From contig NZ_CP139707.1 of the NCBI RefSeq assembly GCF_034377145.1, positions 1,125,001 to 1,189,000 on the forward strand: a stretch of 64,000 nt of DNA, in the 5' to 3' direction. Both the position numbers and the translations under genes were made by a program. Source of the DNA: Sulfitobacter sp. OXR-159 (GTDB lineage: Bacteria; Pseudomonadota; Alphaproteobacteria; Rhodobacterales; Rhodobacteraceae). The notes under the pieces were generated by a model. It saw nothing but the letters and a program-made list of their open reading frames with translations, was not told where the DNA came from and ran no database searches. Of this stretch, positions 36,162 to 45,951 are shown one piece after another (positions within the stretch are counted from its first letter, which is position 1; each line of letters opens with the position of its first letter).

Positions 36162-37085
36162 GTGCAGACAACGATCAAATCAGCAGTAAGTTTTTCTGGC
36201 ACAGGCCTGCACTCCGGTCAGCCTGCGACGGTGACTCTGCGCCCGGCCTCCGCCCACCATGGCATCTGGTTCTCGCGCAGCGATGTGGCCGTGGGCGACC
36301 GACTGGTCCCCGCCCGCTGGGACGCGGTGAACCGCTCGCCGCTCTGCACCAAGTTGGAAAACCCCACTGGCCTGTCGATCTCTACCGTTGAGCATCTGAT
36401 GGCGGCCATTGCTGGCTGTGGCATCCATAACCTTTTGATTGAGATCGACGGCCCCGAAGTGCCGATCCTTGATGGCTCCTCCCTGCCTTTCGTGCGCGGC
36501 ATCATGCAGCGCGGTTTGCGTCAGCTTGCGGCCCCTGTGATGGCGTTTGAAGTGCTCAAAACCGTGAGCGTGCAAGACGGTGATGCAACGGCCACGATCT
36601 CTCCGGCGGACACGCTGCAGATCGACTTTGAGATTGATTTCGCCGATGCGGCCATCGGTCAACAGCACAAGTCGCTGATCATGAACAACGGCTCTTTTGC
36701 CCGCGAACTTTGCGACAGCCGCACCTTCTGCCGTCAGGCCGATGTCGAAGCGATGCAGGCCAATGGTCTGGCGCTTGGCGGTGAGGCGGGTGAGAACGCA
36801 GTGGTTTTCGACGGCGATGCGGTGGTCAGCCCCGGCGGCCTGCGCCACGCGGATGAGCCTGTGCGCCACAAAATGCTCGACGCGCTTGGTGATCTGGCGC
36901 TGGCGGGCGCGCCGCTTTTGGGCCACTACGAAGGCAAACGTGCGGGCCATTCGCTGACCAACACGCTGCTGCGCGCGCTCTTTGCCACACCGGATGCCGT
37001 GCGTCTGGTGGCCTGTGACGCGGCGCAAACGGCACGGTTGCCGGGCTCCGGGCTGATCTGGGGCGAAATCCCGCAGGTTGCTTGA
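36162..37085 (+). CDS. lpxC: UDP-3-O-acyl-N-acetylglucosamine deacetylase LpxC
   Basis: A 307-residue zinc enzyme that makes the first committed step of lipid A synthesis. The zinc ligands can be placed: H78 in STVEHLMAA, and the HKMLDALGDL motif around residues 236-240; AGHSLTN near the C terminus holds the catalytic His. Start is GTG at 36162. The terminator after ftsZ means that it needs its own promoter in 36009-36161. Confidence 0.96.
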   Translation: MQTTIKSAVSFSGTGLHSGQPATVTLRPASAHHGIWFSRSDVAVGDRLVPARWDAVNRSPLCTKLENPTGLSISTVEHLMAAIAGCGIHNLLIEIDGPEVPILDGSSLPFVRGIMQRGLRQLAAPVMAFEVLKTVSVQDGDATATISPADTLQIDFEIDFADAAIGQQHKSLIMNNGSFARELCDSRTFCRQADVEAMQANGLALGGEAGENAVVFDGDAVVSPGGLRHADEPVRHKMLDALGDLALAGAPLLGHYEGKRAGHSLTNTLLRALFATPDAVRLVACDAAQTARLPGSGLIWGEIPQVA

Positions 37086-37326
37086 TCTGGCAGCAGGTCG
37101 AAAACACCGCGAACCGCAGGGCGCTTAGGCGGCGAAGTGCCATTGAACGCCCTGCCAATGCCTTGTATTCACTAAGCCGAAGTGACATGCCTGACCCAGC
37201 GATGCGCCACCGCGTACCCGGCTGCGGGCGGGGGTGGAATGGGCGTTTTGCAACGCAGATTATTGTGCTAGTCACATGCGCAAGAGGGTCAAAGACCATG
37301 GGTTGGACGATGCAAGGGGTGCGGGC

Positions 37327-38193
37327 ATGACGGTAGCAGGATCGCGCAAGCGGACGATCAGTGCGGTGCTTCTGGTCGCGACATTGGCAGCCTGCGGCGG
37401 TGGTGACGGACGATCGGACGGCAGCTTTTTCAACCCGCAGGAAATCCCGCTTGAGACCTATTCAGCCGAGCAGATCTTTGAGCGCGGCGAATATGAGTTG
37501 ACCAACAACAACCCCGGTGAGGCGGCGTTTTATTTCGCCGAGATCGAGCGCCTTTATCCCTATTCCGAGTGGGCCAAACGCGCGCTGATCATGCAGGCTT
37601 TCGCCTATCACAAGGATCAGGACTACCCCAACAGCCGCTCCGCCGCGCAGCGGTTTATTGATTTCTATCCCGCCGAAGATGATGCCGCCTATGCGCAGTA
37701 TCTCTTGGCGCTGAGCTATTATGACCAGATCGACGAAGTGGGCCGCGATCAAGGACTGACCTTCCAAGCGCTGCAATCCCTGCGCGCCGTGATCGAAGGC
37801 TATCCCGACAGCGAATATGCCCGCTCTGCGATCCTGAAATTCGACCTCGCGTTTGACCATCTGGCGGGCAAGGAAATGGAGATTGGCCGCTACTATCTGC
37901 GCCGCGATCACCATACTGCCGCGATCAATCGCTTCCGCGTGGTGGTCGAGGATTTCCAGACCACGACCCATACCGCCGAAGCCCTGCACCGTTTGGTCGA
38001 AGCCTACCTGTCGCTGGGCTTGAACCACGAGGCGCAGACGGCGGGGGCCATCCTTGGCCACAACTACCGTGGCTCTGAGTGGTATGAGGACAGCTACAAA
38101 CTGCTGACCGGGCGCGGCCTTGCGCCGGCCTTCTACAAGGACAACTGGCTGGGTGCAGCCTATCGCCAGACCATCAAGGGCGAGTGGCTTTAA
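37327..38193 (+). CDS. bamD: Outer membrane assembly lipoprotein BamD
   Basis: The 288-residue lipoprotein is the essential TPR partner of BamA in outer membrane protein insertion. It has a lipoprotein signal (residues 1-22, lipobox LAAC with the modified Cys at 22) followed by TPR-like repeats such as EQIFERGEYELTNNNPGEAAFYFAEIERLYPYSEWA and NRFRVVVEDFQTTTHTAEALHRLVEAY. ATG at 37327 is picked because the signal peptide starts there; the open frame continues further upstream without meaning. recN follows after 32 bases. Confidence 0.94.
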   Translation: MTVAGSRKRTISAVLLVATLAACGGGDGRSDGSFFNPQEIPLETYSAEQIFERGEYELTNNNPGEAAFYFAEIERLYPYSEWAKRALIMQAFAYHKDQDYPNSRSAAQRFIDFYPAEDDAAYAQYLLALSYYDQIDEVGRDQGLTFQALQSLRAVIEGYPDSEYARSAILKFDLAFDHLAGKEMEIGRYYLRRDHHTAAINRFRVVVEDFQTTTHTAEALHRLVEAYLSLGLNHEAQTAGAILGHNYRGSEWYEDSYKLLTGRGLAPAFYKDNWLGAAYRQTIKGEWL

Positions 38194-38225
38194 GGGGGGT
38201 GGGGTTGCCCATCCGACGGTTCTAG

Positions 38226-39896
38226 ATGCTGCGCGGACTTGATATTTCGGACATGCTGATCATCGACCGGCTGGAGCTTGGCTTCCAGCCGGGTCTGAAT
38301 GTCCTCACCGGTGAGACCGGCGCGGGCAAGTCTATCTTGTTGGATTCACTTGGGTTTGTTCTGGGCTGGCGCGGTCGCGCCGATCTGGTACGCCAGGGGG
38401 CAGCACAGGGGGAAGTGACCGCTTGGTTCGACCTGCCGCCCGGCCACCCGGCCCATGCGGTGCTCGAAGACGCGGGTCTGCCTGCCGGGGACGAATTGAT
38501 CCTGCGCCGCATCAACACCTCCGAAGGGCGCAAGACCGCTTGGGTCAATGACCGCCGCTGCTCGGGCGAGGTGCTGCGGCGCCTGTCTGAAACATTGGTG
38601 GAACTGCACGGCCAACATGACGATCGCGGTTTGCTGAACCCGCGCGGCCACCGCGCCATCCTTGACGATTACGCCGGGAATGACCGCGCGATTGCAGCGG
38701 TGCGGGAGGCTTGGACGGCCCTTGGTGCGGCGCGCAAAGCGGCCGCCGCTGCTGCCGCCGAGCGCGAGGCCATCGCCGCCGAAGAAGAGTTCCTGCGCCA
38801 TGCGGTGGCGGAACTGGACAAGCTCGCCCCCGAAGCGGGCGAGGAAGCCACCCTCGACACCCGCCGCCGCCAGATGCAGGGCGCCGAAAAAATCCGCCGC
38901 GATGTGGTCAACGCTTATGAGTTGTTGGGCCAAGGCGGGGCAGAGACGGCCATGGGCGACGCGCTGCGCTGGCTTGATGGCGTCGCCGACAAGGCCGAAG
39001 GCGCGTTGGAAGGTCCGCTTGCCGCGCTGAACCGCGCTATGGTGGAACTGGACGAAGCAATGTCCGGCGTGGCCGATGCGATCGACGGCATGTCGTTCGA
39101 CCCCTATGAGCTGGAAGCCTGCGAAGAGCGGCTCTTTGCGATCCGCGGCTTGGCGCGCAAGCATGATGTGCAGCCCGATGAATTGGCCGGTTTCGCCGAC
39201 ACGCTGCGCGCCAAGCTCGATGCGCTCGATGCGGGTGAGGCCGCGCAGGTGGGATTAGAGAAAACCGTGCGCGACGCACAGGCGCTTTACGACGAGCGCG
39301 CCGAAGCACTGACGACGAAACGCCGCAAGGCCGCGGTCAAACTCGACAAGGCGGTGGCGGCGGAGCTTGCCCCGCTCAAGATGGAGCGCGCGGTGTTCCA
39401 GACCCAATTGACCGACGAGCCCGCAGGCCCTGAGGGGCGCGATGCGGTGTCCTTCACCGTGGCGACCAACCCCGGCGCGCCTGCCGGGCCTTTGGGCAAG
39501 ATCGCCTCGGGCGGGGAACTCAGCCGGTTCCTCTTGGCGCTGAAAGTCTGCCTGACACAAAGCCAATCGGGCCTGACCCTGATCTTTGATGAGATCGACC
39601 GCGGGGTAGGGGGCGCCACCGCAGACGCCGTCGGCCGCCGCCTGAAAGCGCTGGCGGCTGAAGGGCAAGTGCTGGTCGTCACCCACTCGCCGCAGGTCGC
39701 GGCATTGGGCGCGCATCACTGGCGCGTGGCCAAATCGGTTGCCAAGGGCATGACCACCTCAACGGTCACGGCACTCGCCCCCGAAGAACGGGTGGACGAA
39801 GTCGCGCGGATGCTCGCGGGCGATACCATCACCGATGCCGCCCGCGCGGCAGCCGAGGCATTGCTTAACGGGCAACAGGGCGCGACGACTTCTTAA
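38226..39896 (+). CDS. recN: DNA repair protein RecN
   Basis: A 556-residue SMC-like ATPase that acts early in double-strand break repair. Walker A GETGAGKS is at 29-36, coiled-coil arms run through about 150-370 (rich in Ala, Glu and Lys/Arg heptads), and the C-terminal half has the ABC signature ASGGELSRF and Walker B LIFDEIDRGVGG. The neighbour order bamD-recN is common in this group. No LexA box was recognised upstream. Confidence 0.95.
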   Translation: MLRGLDISDMLIIDRLELGFQPGLNVLTGETGAGKSILLDSLGFVLGWRGRADLVRQGAAQGEVTAWFDLPPGHPAHAVLEDAGLPAGDELILRRINTSEGRKTAWVNDRRCSGEVLRRLSETLVELHGQHDDRGLLNPRGHRAILDDYAGNDRAIAAVREAWTALGAARKAAAAAAAEREAIAAEEEFLRHAVAELDKLAPEAGEEATLDTRRRQMQGAEKIRRDVVNAYELLGQGGAETAMGDALRWLDGVADKAEGALEGPLAALNRAMVELDEAMSGVADAIDGMSFDPYELEACEERLFAIRGLARKHDVQPDELAGFADTLRAKLDALDAGEAAQVGLEKTVRDAQALYDERAEALTTKRRKAAVKLDKAVAAELAPLKMERAVFQTQLTDEPAGPEGRDAVSFTVATNPGAPAGPLGKIASGGELSRFLLALKVCLTQSQSGLTLIFDEIDRGVGGATADAVGRRLKALAAEGQVLVVTHSPQVAALGAHHWRVAKSVAKGMTTSTVTALAPEERVDEVARMLAGDTITDAARAAAEALLNGQQGATTS

Positions 39897-39958
39897 ATGG
39901 CGGTTTTACCCAAGGTCAGCTTGCCCTAGACAGAAAGGGTCCAACTGGTCCAAGTCCC

Positions 39959-41644
39959 ATGCCTCCGCAAGATAACGCATTCTTTTCCCAACAATTGCAT
40001 CAGGCGCTCTGCGGCTGCAAGCAGGGCTGGACGGTGCTGCGCACCCGGGGGCCGGGCAAGATCACCTTTTGGTTCATCGCGTTGTTGGTGGGCATTGCGG
40101 CGGGCTTCGCGGCCTTGTTCTTTCGCAAAGGGATCAACTGGTTACAGGCCACGCTTTACGGCACGGACGACGTGCAATTTCTGCACAGCTTTCTCGCCGG
40201 GTTGCCATGGTATTGGGTGGTGCTGATCCCCACGTTGGGCGGGCTACTTGTTGGGCTGATCCTGCACCGCTTTACCCGCGACGGGCGTGCCCGCAGCGTG
40301 GGCGATGTGATCCTCGGGGCCGCCCTGCACGACGGTCGGGTCGAAACTCGCGCCGGGGTGGCCTCGGGATTGGCCTCGCTTATCACTCTCTCGACGGGCG
40401 GCTCATCAGGCCGCGAAGGGCCGGTGGTGCATCTGGCCGCCGTGATCTCGACCAAGGTCAACCGCTTTATCAAGGCCGATGGGATCACCGGGCGTGACCT
40501 TCTGGGCTGCGCGGTGGCGGCGGCGGTTTCCGCGAGCTTCAACGCCCCCATCGCGGGCGCGCTTTTCGCGCTCGAAGTCGTGCTGCGGCATTTCGCGGTC
40601 CATGCTTTCGCCCCTATCGTCATCGCTTCGGCTGCGGGCACGGTGATCAACCGGCTGGAGTTCGGCGGCTTGACCGAGTTCGTCTTGCCCAGCCTTGGGG
40701 ATGTGCAATTTTACGTCGAACTGCCCGCCTTCCTGTTGCTGGGGCTGACCTGCGGTCTGGTCTCTGTCGTGCTGATGCGGTCAATCTTTTGGGCCGAGGA
40801 TTTTGGCAACTACCTGCAAGCCCGGACCGGGCTGGCGCGTTGGCTGCGCCCGGCGGTGGCGGGGGCGATCCTTGGCATCATCGCTCTCTGGTTCCCGCAT
40901 ATCATCGGTGTCGGCTATGAGACGACCTCCCGCGCGCTGGTGGGCGAGCTGGTACTGCATGAGGTGATCATCTTCGCGGTTCTCAAAGTCGCCGCCGTCG
41001 CGATCACTCTGGGGGGGCGGATGGGCGGCGGTGTCTTTTCGCCCTCGCTGATGGTGGGCGCGCTCACAGGGCTGGCCTTTGGTTTGATCGCCACCGGCGT
41101 TTTCCCTGAGATCTCCGGCTCTTCCTCGCTCTATGCGCTGGCGGGGATGGGCGCGGTGGCCGCCGCCGTGCTGGGCGCGCCGATCTCCACCACGCTGATC
41201 GTTTTCGAGATGACGGGCGACTGGCAAACCGGTCTGGCGGTGATGGTTGCCGTCAGCATGTCGACGGCGCTGGCCTCCCGTTTGGTCGACCGGTCGTTCT
41301 TCCTCACCCAGATGGAGCGGCGCGGCATTCATCTGGCCGCAGGCCCGCAGGCCTATCTGCTATCGATGTTCATGGTGGGCCGGATCATGCGCCGCCCCGA
41401 TGACGAAGACGCGGCTTCGGAGGAGGCCTGTTGGGATTTGATCGACAAGGGCACCTATATTGACGGCAGCGCCACGCTAGAGGCCGCCTTGCCGTTGTTC
41501 GACCAGACCCATTCCAATTTTATCCCGGTGGTCACCCTCAGCGCCGATGCGCCGCCCGAACTGCTGGGCGCGCTGTTCCACGTCGATGCGCTGAAGGCCT
41601 ATAATCGCGCCCTCGCCGCCACCGCGGCAGAGGAGCATTCCTGA
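39959..41644 (+). CDS. ClC-family chloride channel/transporter
   Basis: A 561-residue integral membrane protein with the ClC signatures GSSGREGP (148-155, with E153 as the candidate gating glutamate, which favours H+/Cl- exchange) and GGGVFSPSLMVGA (the GxFxP motif). About 18 membrane helices are expected. The cytoplasmic C terminus (about 475-550) has one CBS-like stretch (GTYIDGSATLEAALPLFDQTHSNFIPVV) rather than an evident pair. It is likely to take part in pH or chloride balance. Confidence 0.93.
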   Translation: MPPQDNAFFSQQLHQALCGCKQGWTVLRTRGPGKITFWFIALLVGIAAGFAALFFRKGINWLQATLYGTDDVQFLHSFLAGLPWYWVVLIPTLGGLLVGLILHRFTRDGRARSVGDVILGAALHDGRVETRAGVASGLASLITLSTGGSSGREGPVVHLAAVISTKVNRFIKADGITGRDLLGCAVAAAVSASFNAPIAGALFALEVVLRHFAVHAFAPIVIASAAGTVINRLEFGGLTEFVLPSLGDVQFYVELPAFLLLGLTCGLVSVVLMRSIFWAEDFGNYLQARTGLARWLRPAVAGAILGIIALWFPHIIGVGYETTSRALVGELVLHEVIIFAVLKVAAVAITLGGRMGGGVFSPSLMVGALTGLAFGLIATGVFPEISGSSSLYALAGMGAVAAAVLGAPISTTLIVFEMTGDWQTGLAVMVAVSMSTALASRLVDRSFFLTQMERRGIHLAAGPQAYLLSMFMVGRIMRRPDDEDAASEEACWDLIDKGTYIDGSATLEAALPLFDQTHSNFIPVVTLSADAPPELLGALFHVDALKAYNRALAATAAEEHS

Positions 41645-41651
41645 GCCGCGC

Positions 41652-41996
41652 TCAGATACGTTCGATGGCGATTTCGTCCATCGGCGTGAAAGCCAGATAC
41701 CCTTTGATCTCGGCTACATCCGCTTTCGGGTCTTCATAAGACCAGACGGCATCTTGCAAGGTACGGCTCTTGGTCACGACCGAAAAATAGCTGGCGTCGC
41801 CCTTGTAGGGGCAATGGCTGGTCTTGTCTGAGCCATCAAGGAAGGCCATCGCGATGTCGCCGCGCGGGAAATAGATGACCGGCGCGTGGTCCCCTTCGCG
41901 CAGCTCCAGCGCGCCTGTGGTCTCGCCCAGCACGGCCCCGCCAGCGCGAACAACCCATGTGCCTTGGGCCGGAGTAATCGTAATATGGTCGGACAT
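41652..41996 (-). CDS. DUF427 domain protein
   Basis: A 114-residue small cytoplasmic protein. The pattern YFPRGDIAMAFLDGSDKTSHCPYKGDASYFSV is the DUF427 core, with a conserved TxCPYKG segment. Members have a small beta-fold with unknown reaction. It converges on the ClC gene, whose stop is seven bases away. The start is MSDHITITPAQGTW. Confidence 0.88.
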   Translation of the reverse strand: MSDHITITPAQGTWVVRAGGAVLGETTGALELREGDHAPVIYFPRGDIAMAFLDGSDKTSHCPYKGDASYFSVVTKSRTLQDAVWSYEDPKADVAEIKGYLAFTPMDEIAIERI

Positions 41997-42029
41997 GCCG
42001 TACCCCCCTAGCTTACTGAAATCGGACGC

Positions 42030-43820
42030 TCATAGGGGCGCCGTTGCCGCATCCAACCACAGTTTTGTAACAGGTGATACCCGCGGCCCGATCTTTTCCG
42101 CAACGTCGCGGTGATAAACGTTCAGCCATTCGCGCGCCTCGGGGCTAAGCGCCTCCACATCGATCAATCGCCGGTCAATCGGCACGAGCGTCAGGGTGCG
42201 CCAATCGAGCATCTTGCGATGCGCGTCACCGCCGGGCAAGGCGGGGGCCTCCTGCACCACCAGAAGGTTCTCAATGCGAATGCCGAACGCCCCCTCGCGG
42301 TAATAGCCCGGCTCGTTGCTCAGGATCATACCCGGTTGCAACGGCACATGGCTCATCCGGCTCAGCCGCTGCGGCCCCTCATGCACCGACAGGTAAGCGC
42401 CAACGCCATGCCCCAGGCCATGATCGAAATCCTGCCCCGCCATCCAAAGCGGCAGACGCCCGAGCATTTCAATATCCCGCCCAGCCAGCCCGCGCGGCCA
42501 CCGTAGACGGCTCATGGCGATCATGCCCGACAACACCCGCGTAAAGGCGCTGCGGGCATCCTGATCGGTGCAGCCGATGGCAATGGTGCGGGTGATATCT
42601 GTGGTCCCGTCAAGGTACTGACCGCCACTGTCGAGCACCAAAAGATGTCCGTCCTGCAGCAGGCTGTCGGTTTCCTCATTCACCCGGTAATGGATGATCG
42701 CCCCATGCGGCCCGCTGCCCGAGATCGTCTCAAAGCTGATGTCACGTAAGGACGGATCCCGGCGCCGCAGACCTTCCAACTGCCGCACCACCTGTGTTTC
42801 TGTGATCGTGCCGGAAGGCTGCGCATCCAGCCAGGCGAGCAGCTCCGCCATTGCCGCGCCATCGCGCAGGTGCGCCTCCGCCGCGCCGGCAATCTCGGCG
42901 TCATTCTTGCAGGCTTTGGGCAGGGCACAGGGGTCATCCCCCGCCTGCGCGCGGTCCCCCAGCAGGTCCGCGAACAACACCGGCGCCGACTGCCGATCAA
43001 GCCGCACCGGCCCTTCCAACGCGCGCAGGGTATCAGGCAGGCCAGCGGGGTCATGCTGCACCACCTCCGGCCCCAAATGGTCCGCCACATCCGCCAGTTT
43101 CTCGGCCGCCATAAACAGATCAACCCGCGCGTCGTCATGCAGCACGGCAAAGCCATGGGCCACGGGATTGCGCGGAATGTCCTGCCCGCGAATGTTTAAC
43201 AACCAGTTGTGGCTGTCGGGAAGGGTGATCACCGCCGCCTTCTGCCCCGCCGCGCGCAGGTCTGCCGCCAAACGTTGCCGCTTGGCGGCATGGCTTTCCC
43301 CGGCAAAGCGCTCAGGGTGGGCCGCCACTTTGCCCATCGGTGCCGCAGGTTGGTTCTCCCAAACCCGGTCCACCATATTCTCGCTGCGTCGCAGCTCAAT
43401 GCGAGAGCCCGCCAGCGCTTCCACCAAAAGGTCCATCTGCCCCGGCGTATGCAATATCGGGTCAAAGCCAACCACACCGCCCTCAGGCAATTGGTCCTTC
43501 AGCCAATCGGCCAAAGACACCTCGGGCCAAGGCACAGGCGTAAAGACCTCCGCCACCTGCGCCTTGACCTGCGTGCGGTAGCGCCCGTCGATAAAGACCC
43601 CCGCCACATCCCGCAGTGCCGCACAAAAGCCAGCCGATCCGGTAAACCCCGTCAGCCACGCCAAACGATCATCGCGTAGCGCGACATATTCCCCCTGATG
43701 CGCATCGGCGCGCGGCACCAAAAATCCATCCAACTCTGCCCGCGCCAACTCCCCGCGCAGCGCTTCCAGCCGTGGCGGCCCCTGCTCAGGACGCGCGGTG
43801 ACCTCGAAACTCTGGAACAC
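42030..43820 (-). CDS. pepP: Xaa-Pro aminopeptidase (peptidase M24, aminopeptidase P family)
   Basis: The 596-residue metallo-aminopeptidase cleaves the N-terminal residue before proline. Two creatinase-like N-terminal domains (LDGFLVPRADAHQGEY and DSHNWLLNIRGQDIPRNPVAHGF) precede the pita-bread domain with metal ligands in VLDSGGQYLDGTTDITRT, GHGVGAYLSVHEGP and the later E-rich strands (NEPGYYREGAFGIRIENL). GTG at 43820 is chosen as the start since AAGGAGGGG lies directly upstream; using the ATG at 43835 would translate the ribosome binding site. Confidence 0.93.
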   Translation of the reverse strand: MFQSFEVTARPEQGPPRLEALRGELARAELDGFLVPRADAHQGEYVALRDDRLAWLTGFTGSAGFCAALRDVAGVFIDGRYRTQVKAQVAEVFTPVPWPEVSLADWLKDQLPEGGVVGFDPILHTPGQMDLLVEALAGSRIELRRSENMVDRVWENQPAAPMGKVAAHPERFAGESHAAKRQRLAADLRAAGQKAAVITLPDSHNWLLNIRGQDIPRNPVAHGFAVLHDDARVDLFMAAEKLADVADHLGPEVVQHDPAGLPDTLRALEGPVRLDRQSAPVLFADLLGDRAQAGDDPCALPKACKNDAEIAGAAEAHLRDGAAMAELLAWLDAQPSGTITETQVVRQLEGLRRRDPSLRDISFETISGSGPHGAIIHYRVNEETDSLLQDGHLLVLDSGGQYLDGTTDITRTIAIGCTDQDARSAFTRVLSGMIAMSRLRWPRGLAGRDIEMLGRLPLWMAGQDFDHGLGHGVGAYLSVHEGPQRLSRMSHVPLQPGMILSNEPGYYREGAFGIRIENLLVVQEAPALPGGDAHRKMLDWRTLTLVPIDRRLIDVEALSPEAREWLNVYHRDVAEKIGPRVSPVTKLWLDAATAPL

Positions 43821-43862
43821 ACGCCCCTCCTTCATCCTTTTTCAAATACCGATCCTGCAGCT

Positions 43863-45737
43863 TCAGCCCACGCGACGCATGCCCATGACACGCGCCCGTT
43901 TCCGCGGGTCGCTGTCAAAGAGCGCGGCAAGCTGTTCGGTCATCGCCCCGGCCAACTGATCCACATCCGTGATCGTCACGGCGCGGTCGTAATAGCGCGT
44001 CACATCATGGCCAATGCCGATCGCCAAAAGCTCCACCGCGCGGCGCTTTTCGACCATCGCGATCACGTCCCGCAGGTGCTTTTCCAGATAGTTGGCCGGG
44101 TTCACCGAAAGCGTGCTGTCATCCACCGGTGCCCCATCGGAAATCACCATGAGGATCTTGCGCGCCTCATGGCGGGCCAGCATCCGCCGGTGCGCCCATT
44201 CCAGCGCTTCGCCGTCGATGTTCTCTTTCAGCAGACCCTCTTTCATCATCAAACCCAAGTGGTCGCGGGTCCGCCGCCAAGGGGCGTCAGCGGATTTATA
44301 GATGATGTGGCGCAGGTCGTTTAGGCGTCCCGGCTGGGCAGGACGTCCGTCATTCAGCCACGCCTCGCGCGCCTGACCGCCCTTCCACGCGCGGGTGGTA
44401 AAGCCGAGGATCTCGACCTTGACGTTGCACCGCTCCAAGGTCCGTGCCAACACATCCGCACAGATCGCGGCGATGGAGATGGGCCGCCCGCGCATAGAGC
44501 CGGAGTTGTCCAGCAGCAGCGTCACCACCGTGTCGCGGAATTCGGTGTCCTTCTCAACTTTGAAGCTGAGCGGCGTGGTGGGGTTGGCCACGACCCGCGC
44601 CAGACGGCCCGCGTCCAGCGTGCCTTCTTCTAGGTCGAACTCCCACGAACGGTTCTGCTGCGCTTGCAGTCGGCGTTGTAACTTGTTGGCCAAACGGCCC
44701 ACAGCGCCTTTCAGCGGCTCAAGTTGCTGATCCAGATAGGCGCGCAGACGTTCCAATTCGATCGGTTCGGCCAATTCCTCGGCCCCGATCACCTCGTCAT
44801 GCTCGCCGAGATAGACGCGGTACTCAGGATCGGCATCAGAGACAGGGGGCGGGGGCGGCGGGTCCATGGGTGCGTCGCCCTCGGGCATATCCGCCTCATC
44901 GCCCAATTCTTGATCCGCCTCGTCATCCATCGAGACCTGCGCCTGACTTTCGTCCTGCTGCTGCTCTTGAGAGTTTTCGGGCGTGCCTTCGGCCTCTTCC
45001 TCGTCCTGATCGTCTTGGCCAGTGCTGTCGGGGTCTTGCTCCTCTTCGGAGCCCTCTTCGGCCTGATCCTCCTGCTCGTCGTCTTGGCTGTCGGGGTCGT
45101 CACCCAATTGATCGCCATAGCCAAGGTCCGAGATCATCTTGCGCGCCAGCCGCGCGAAATCGGCCTGATCGGCAAGGCTGCCGTCGATCCCCTCAAGGGT
45201 GCCGCCCGCCTGATCTTCGATAAAGCCGCGCCAGAGTTCCATGGCGTTCTCGGCCCCTGCGGGCAGGGGGCGCCCCGTCGCCATATGACGCACCATATAG
45301 CCCGCCGCGACCGAAAGCGGCACGTCGCTGGCCTGTTTCGCCTGATCGTAGCCGCGGCGCAGGGCCTCGTGCTTGATCTTGACGTCGATATTGCCCGCGG
45401 TGCCGGGCATGTCGCGCGCGCCCATGGCCTCGCAACGGGCGGTCTCCATCGCCTCATAGAGTTCGCGCGCCATGTCGCCTTGCGGGGCATAGCGGGCGTG
45501 GGTAGCGGCATCATGGTAGCGGCGGTTCAACGCCAGGGCGTCGGCGGTGCCACGGGCCAGCAGAACCTCATCTCGGGTCATCCGGCGGCTGACCTGCGGC
45601 AGGCGCATCGCGTCACCAGAAAGCCCTGACGGATCAACGGAGTAGCTGACGTTCAGCTCGGCATCATCGGCCATCACTTTGGTGGCCTCTGCGAGGGCCT
45701 TTTTGAATGCGTCAGCGGGGTTGTCGGATTTCTTCAT
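43863..45737 (-). CDS. cobT: Aerobic cobaltochelatase subunit CobT
   Basis: The 624-residue subunit of the ATP-dependent CobNST chelatase puts cobalt into hydrogenobyrinic a,c-diamide during aerobic vitamin B12 synthesis. It has an N-terminal CobT domain, a strongly acidic low-complexity middle (about 215-300, full of D, E and Q), and a C-terminal von Willebrand A domain with the metal-ion site [10 protein letters not shown] near 407. Its partner cobS lies upstream, but a gene on the other strand (45952-46797) stands between them. The large subunit CobN is not in the window. Confidence 0.95.
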   Translation of the reverse strand: MKKSDNPADAFKKALAEATKVMADDAELNVSYSVDPSGLSGDAMRLPQVSRRMTRDEVLLARGTADALALNRRYHDAATHARYAPQGDMARELYEAMETARCEAMGARDMPGTAGNIDVKIKHEALRRGYDQAKQASDVPLSVAAGYMVRHMATGRPLPAGAENAMELWRGFIEDQAGGTLEGIDGSLADQADFARLARKMISDLGYGDQLGDDPDSQDDEQEDQAEEGSEEEQDPDSTGQDDQDEEEAEGTPENSQEQQQDESQAQVSMDDEADQELGDEADMPEGDAPMDPPPPPPVSDADPEYRVYLGEHDEVIGAEELAEPIELERLRAYLDQQLEPLKGAVGRLANKLQRRLQAQQNRSWEFDLEEGTLDAGRLARVVANPTTPLSFKVEKDTEFRDTVVTLLLDNSGSMRGRPISIAAICADVLARTLERCNVKVEILGFTTRAWKGGQAREAWLNDGRPAQPGRLNDLRHIIYKSADAPWRRTRDHLGLMMKEGLLKENIDGEALEWAHRRMLARHEARKILMVISDGAPVDDSTLSVNPANYLEKHLRDVIAMVEKRRAVELLAIGIGHDVTRYYDRAVTITDVDQLAGAMTEQLAALFDSDPRKRARVMGMRRVG

Positions 45738-45951
45738 GAGCCCATGCCTCTGTCAGCTTCGACATGAGGTTTGGCAGGTTTTCACGGAAGGGTCAAAGGG
45801 GCAGGCCCGTGCAATCAATACGCCAGTTTCCGCCCATAGCACCCGCTGAGCGGGAACCCCCACCCGCAGATCGGCATTTCCCCAGCAGTCGACGCACCGG
45901 TGCCTCTCTGAACCCTGGCAGCAACGCGTCTCAGCAAGTAGGAGTAAGGAA

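Noticed and set aside
43821-43835. ATG start five codons upstream for the M24 aminopeptidase
   Set aside because: Those codons contain the strong Shine-Dalgarno AAGGAGGGG that serves the GTG at 43820.
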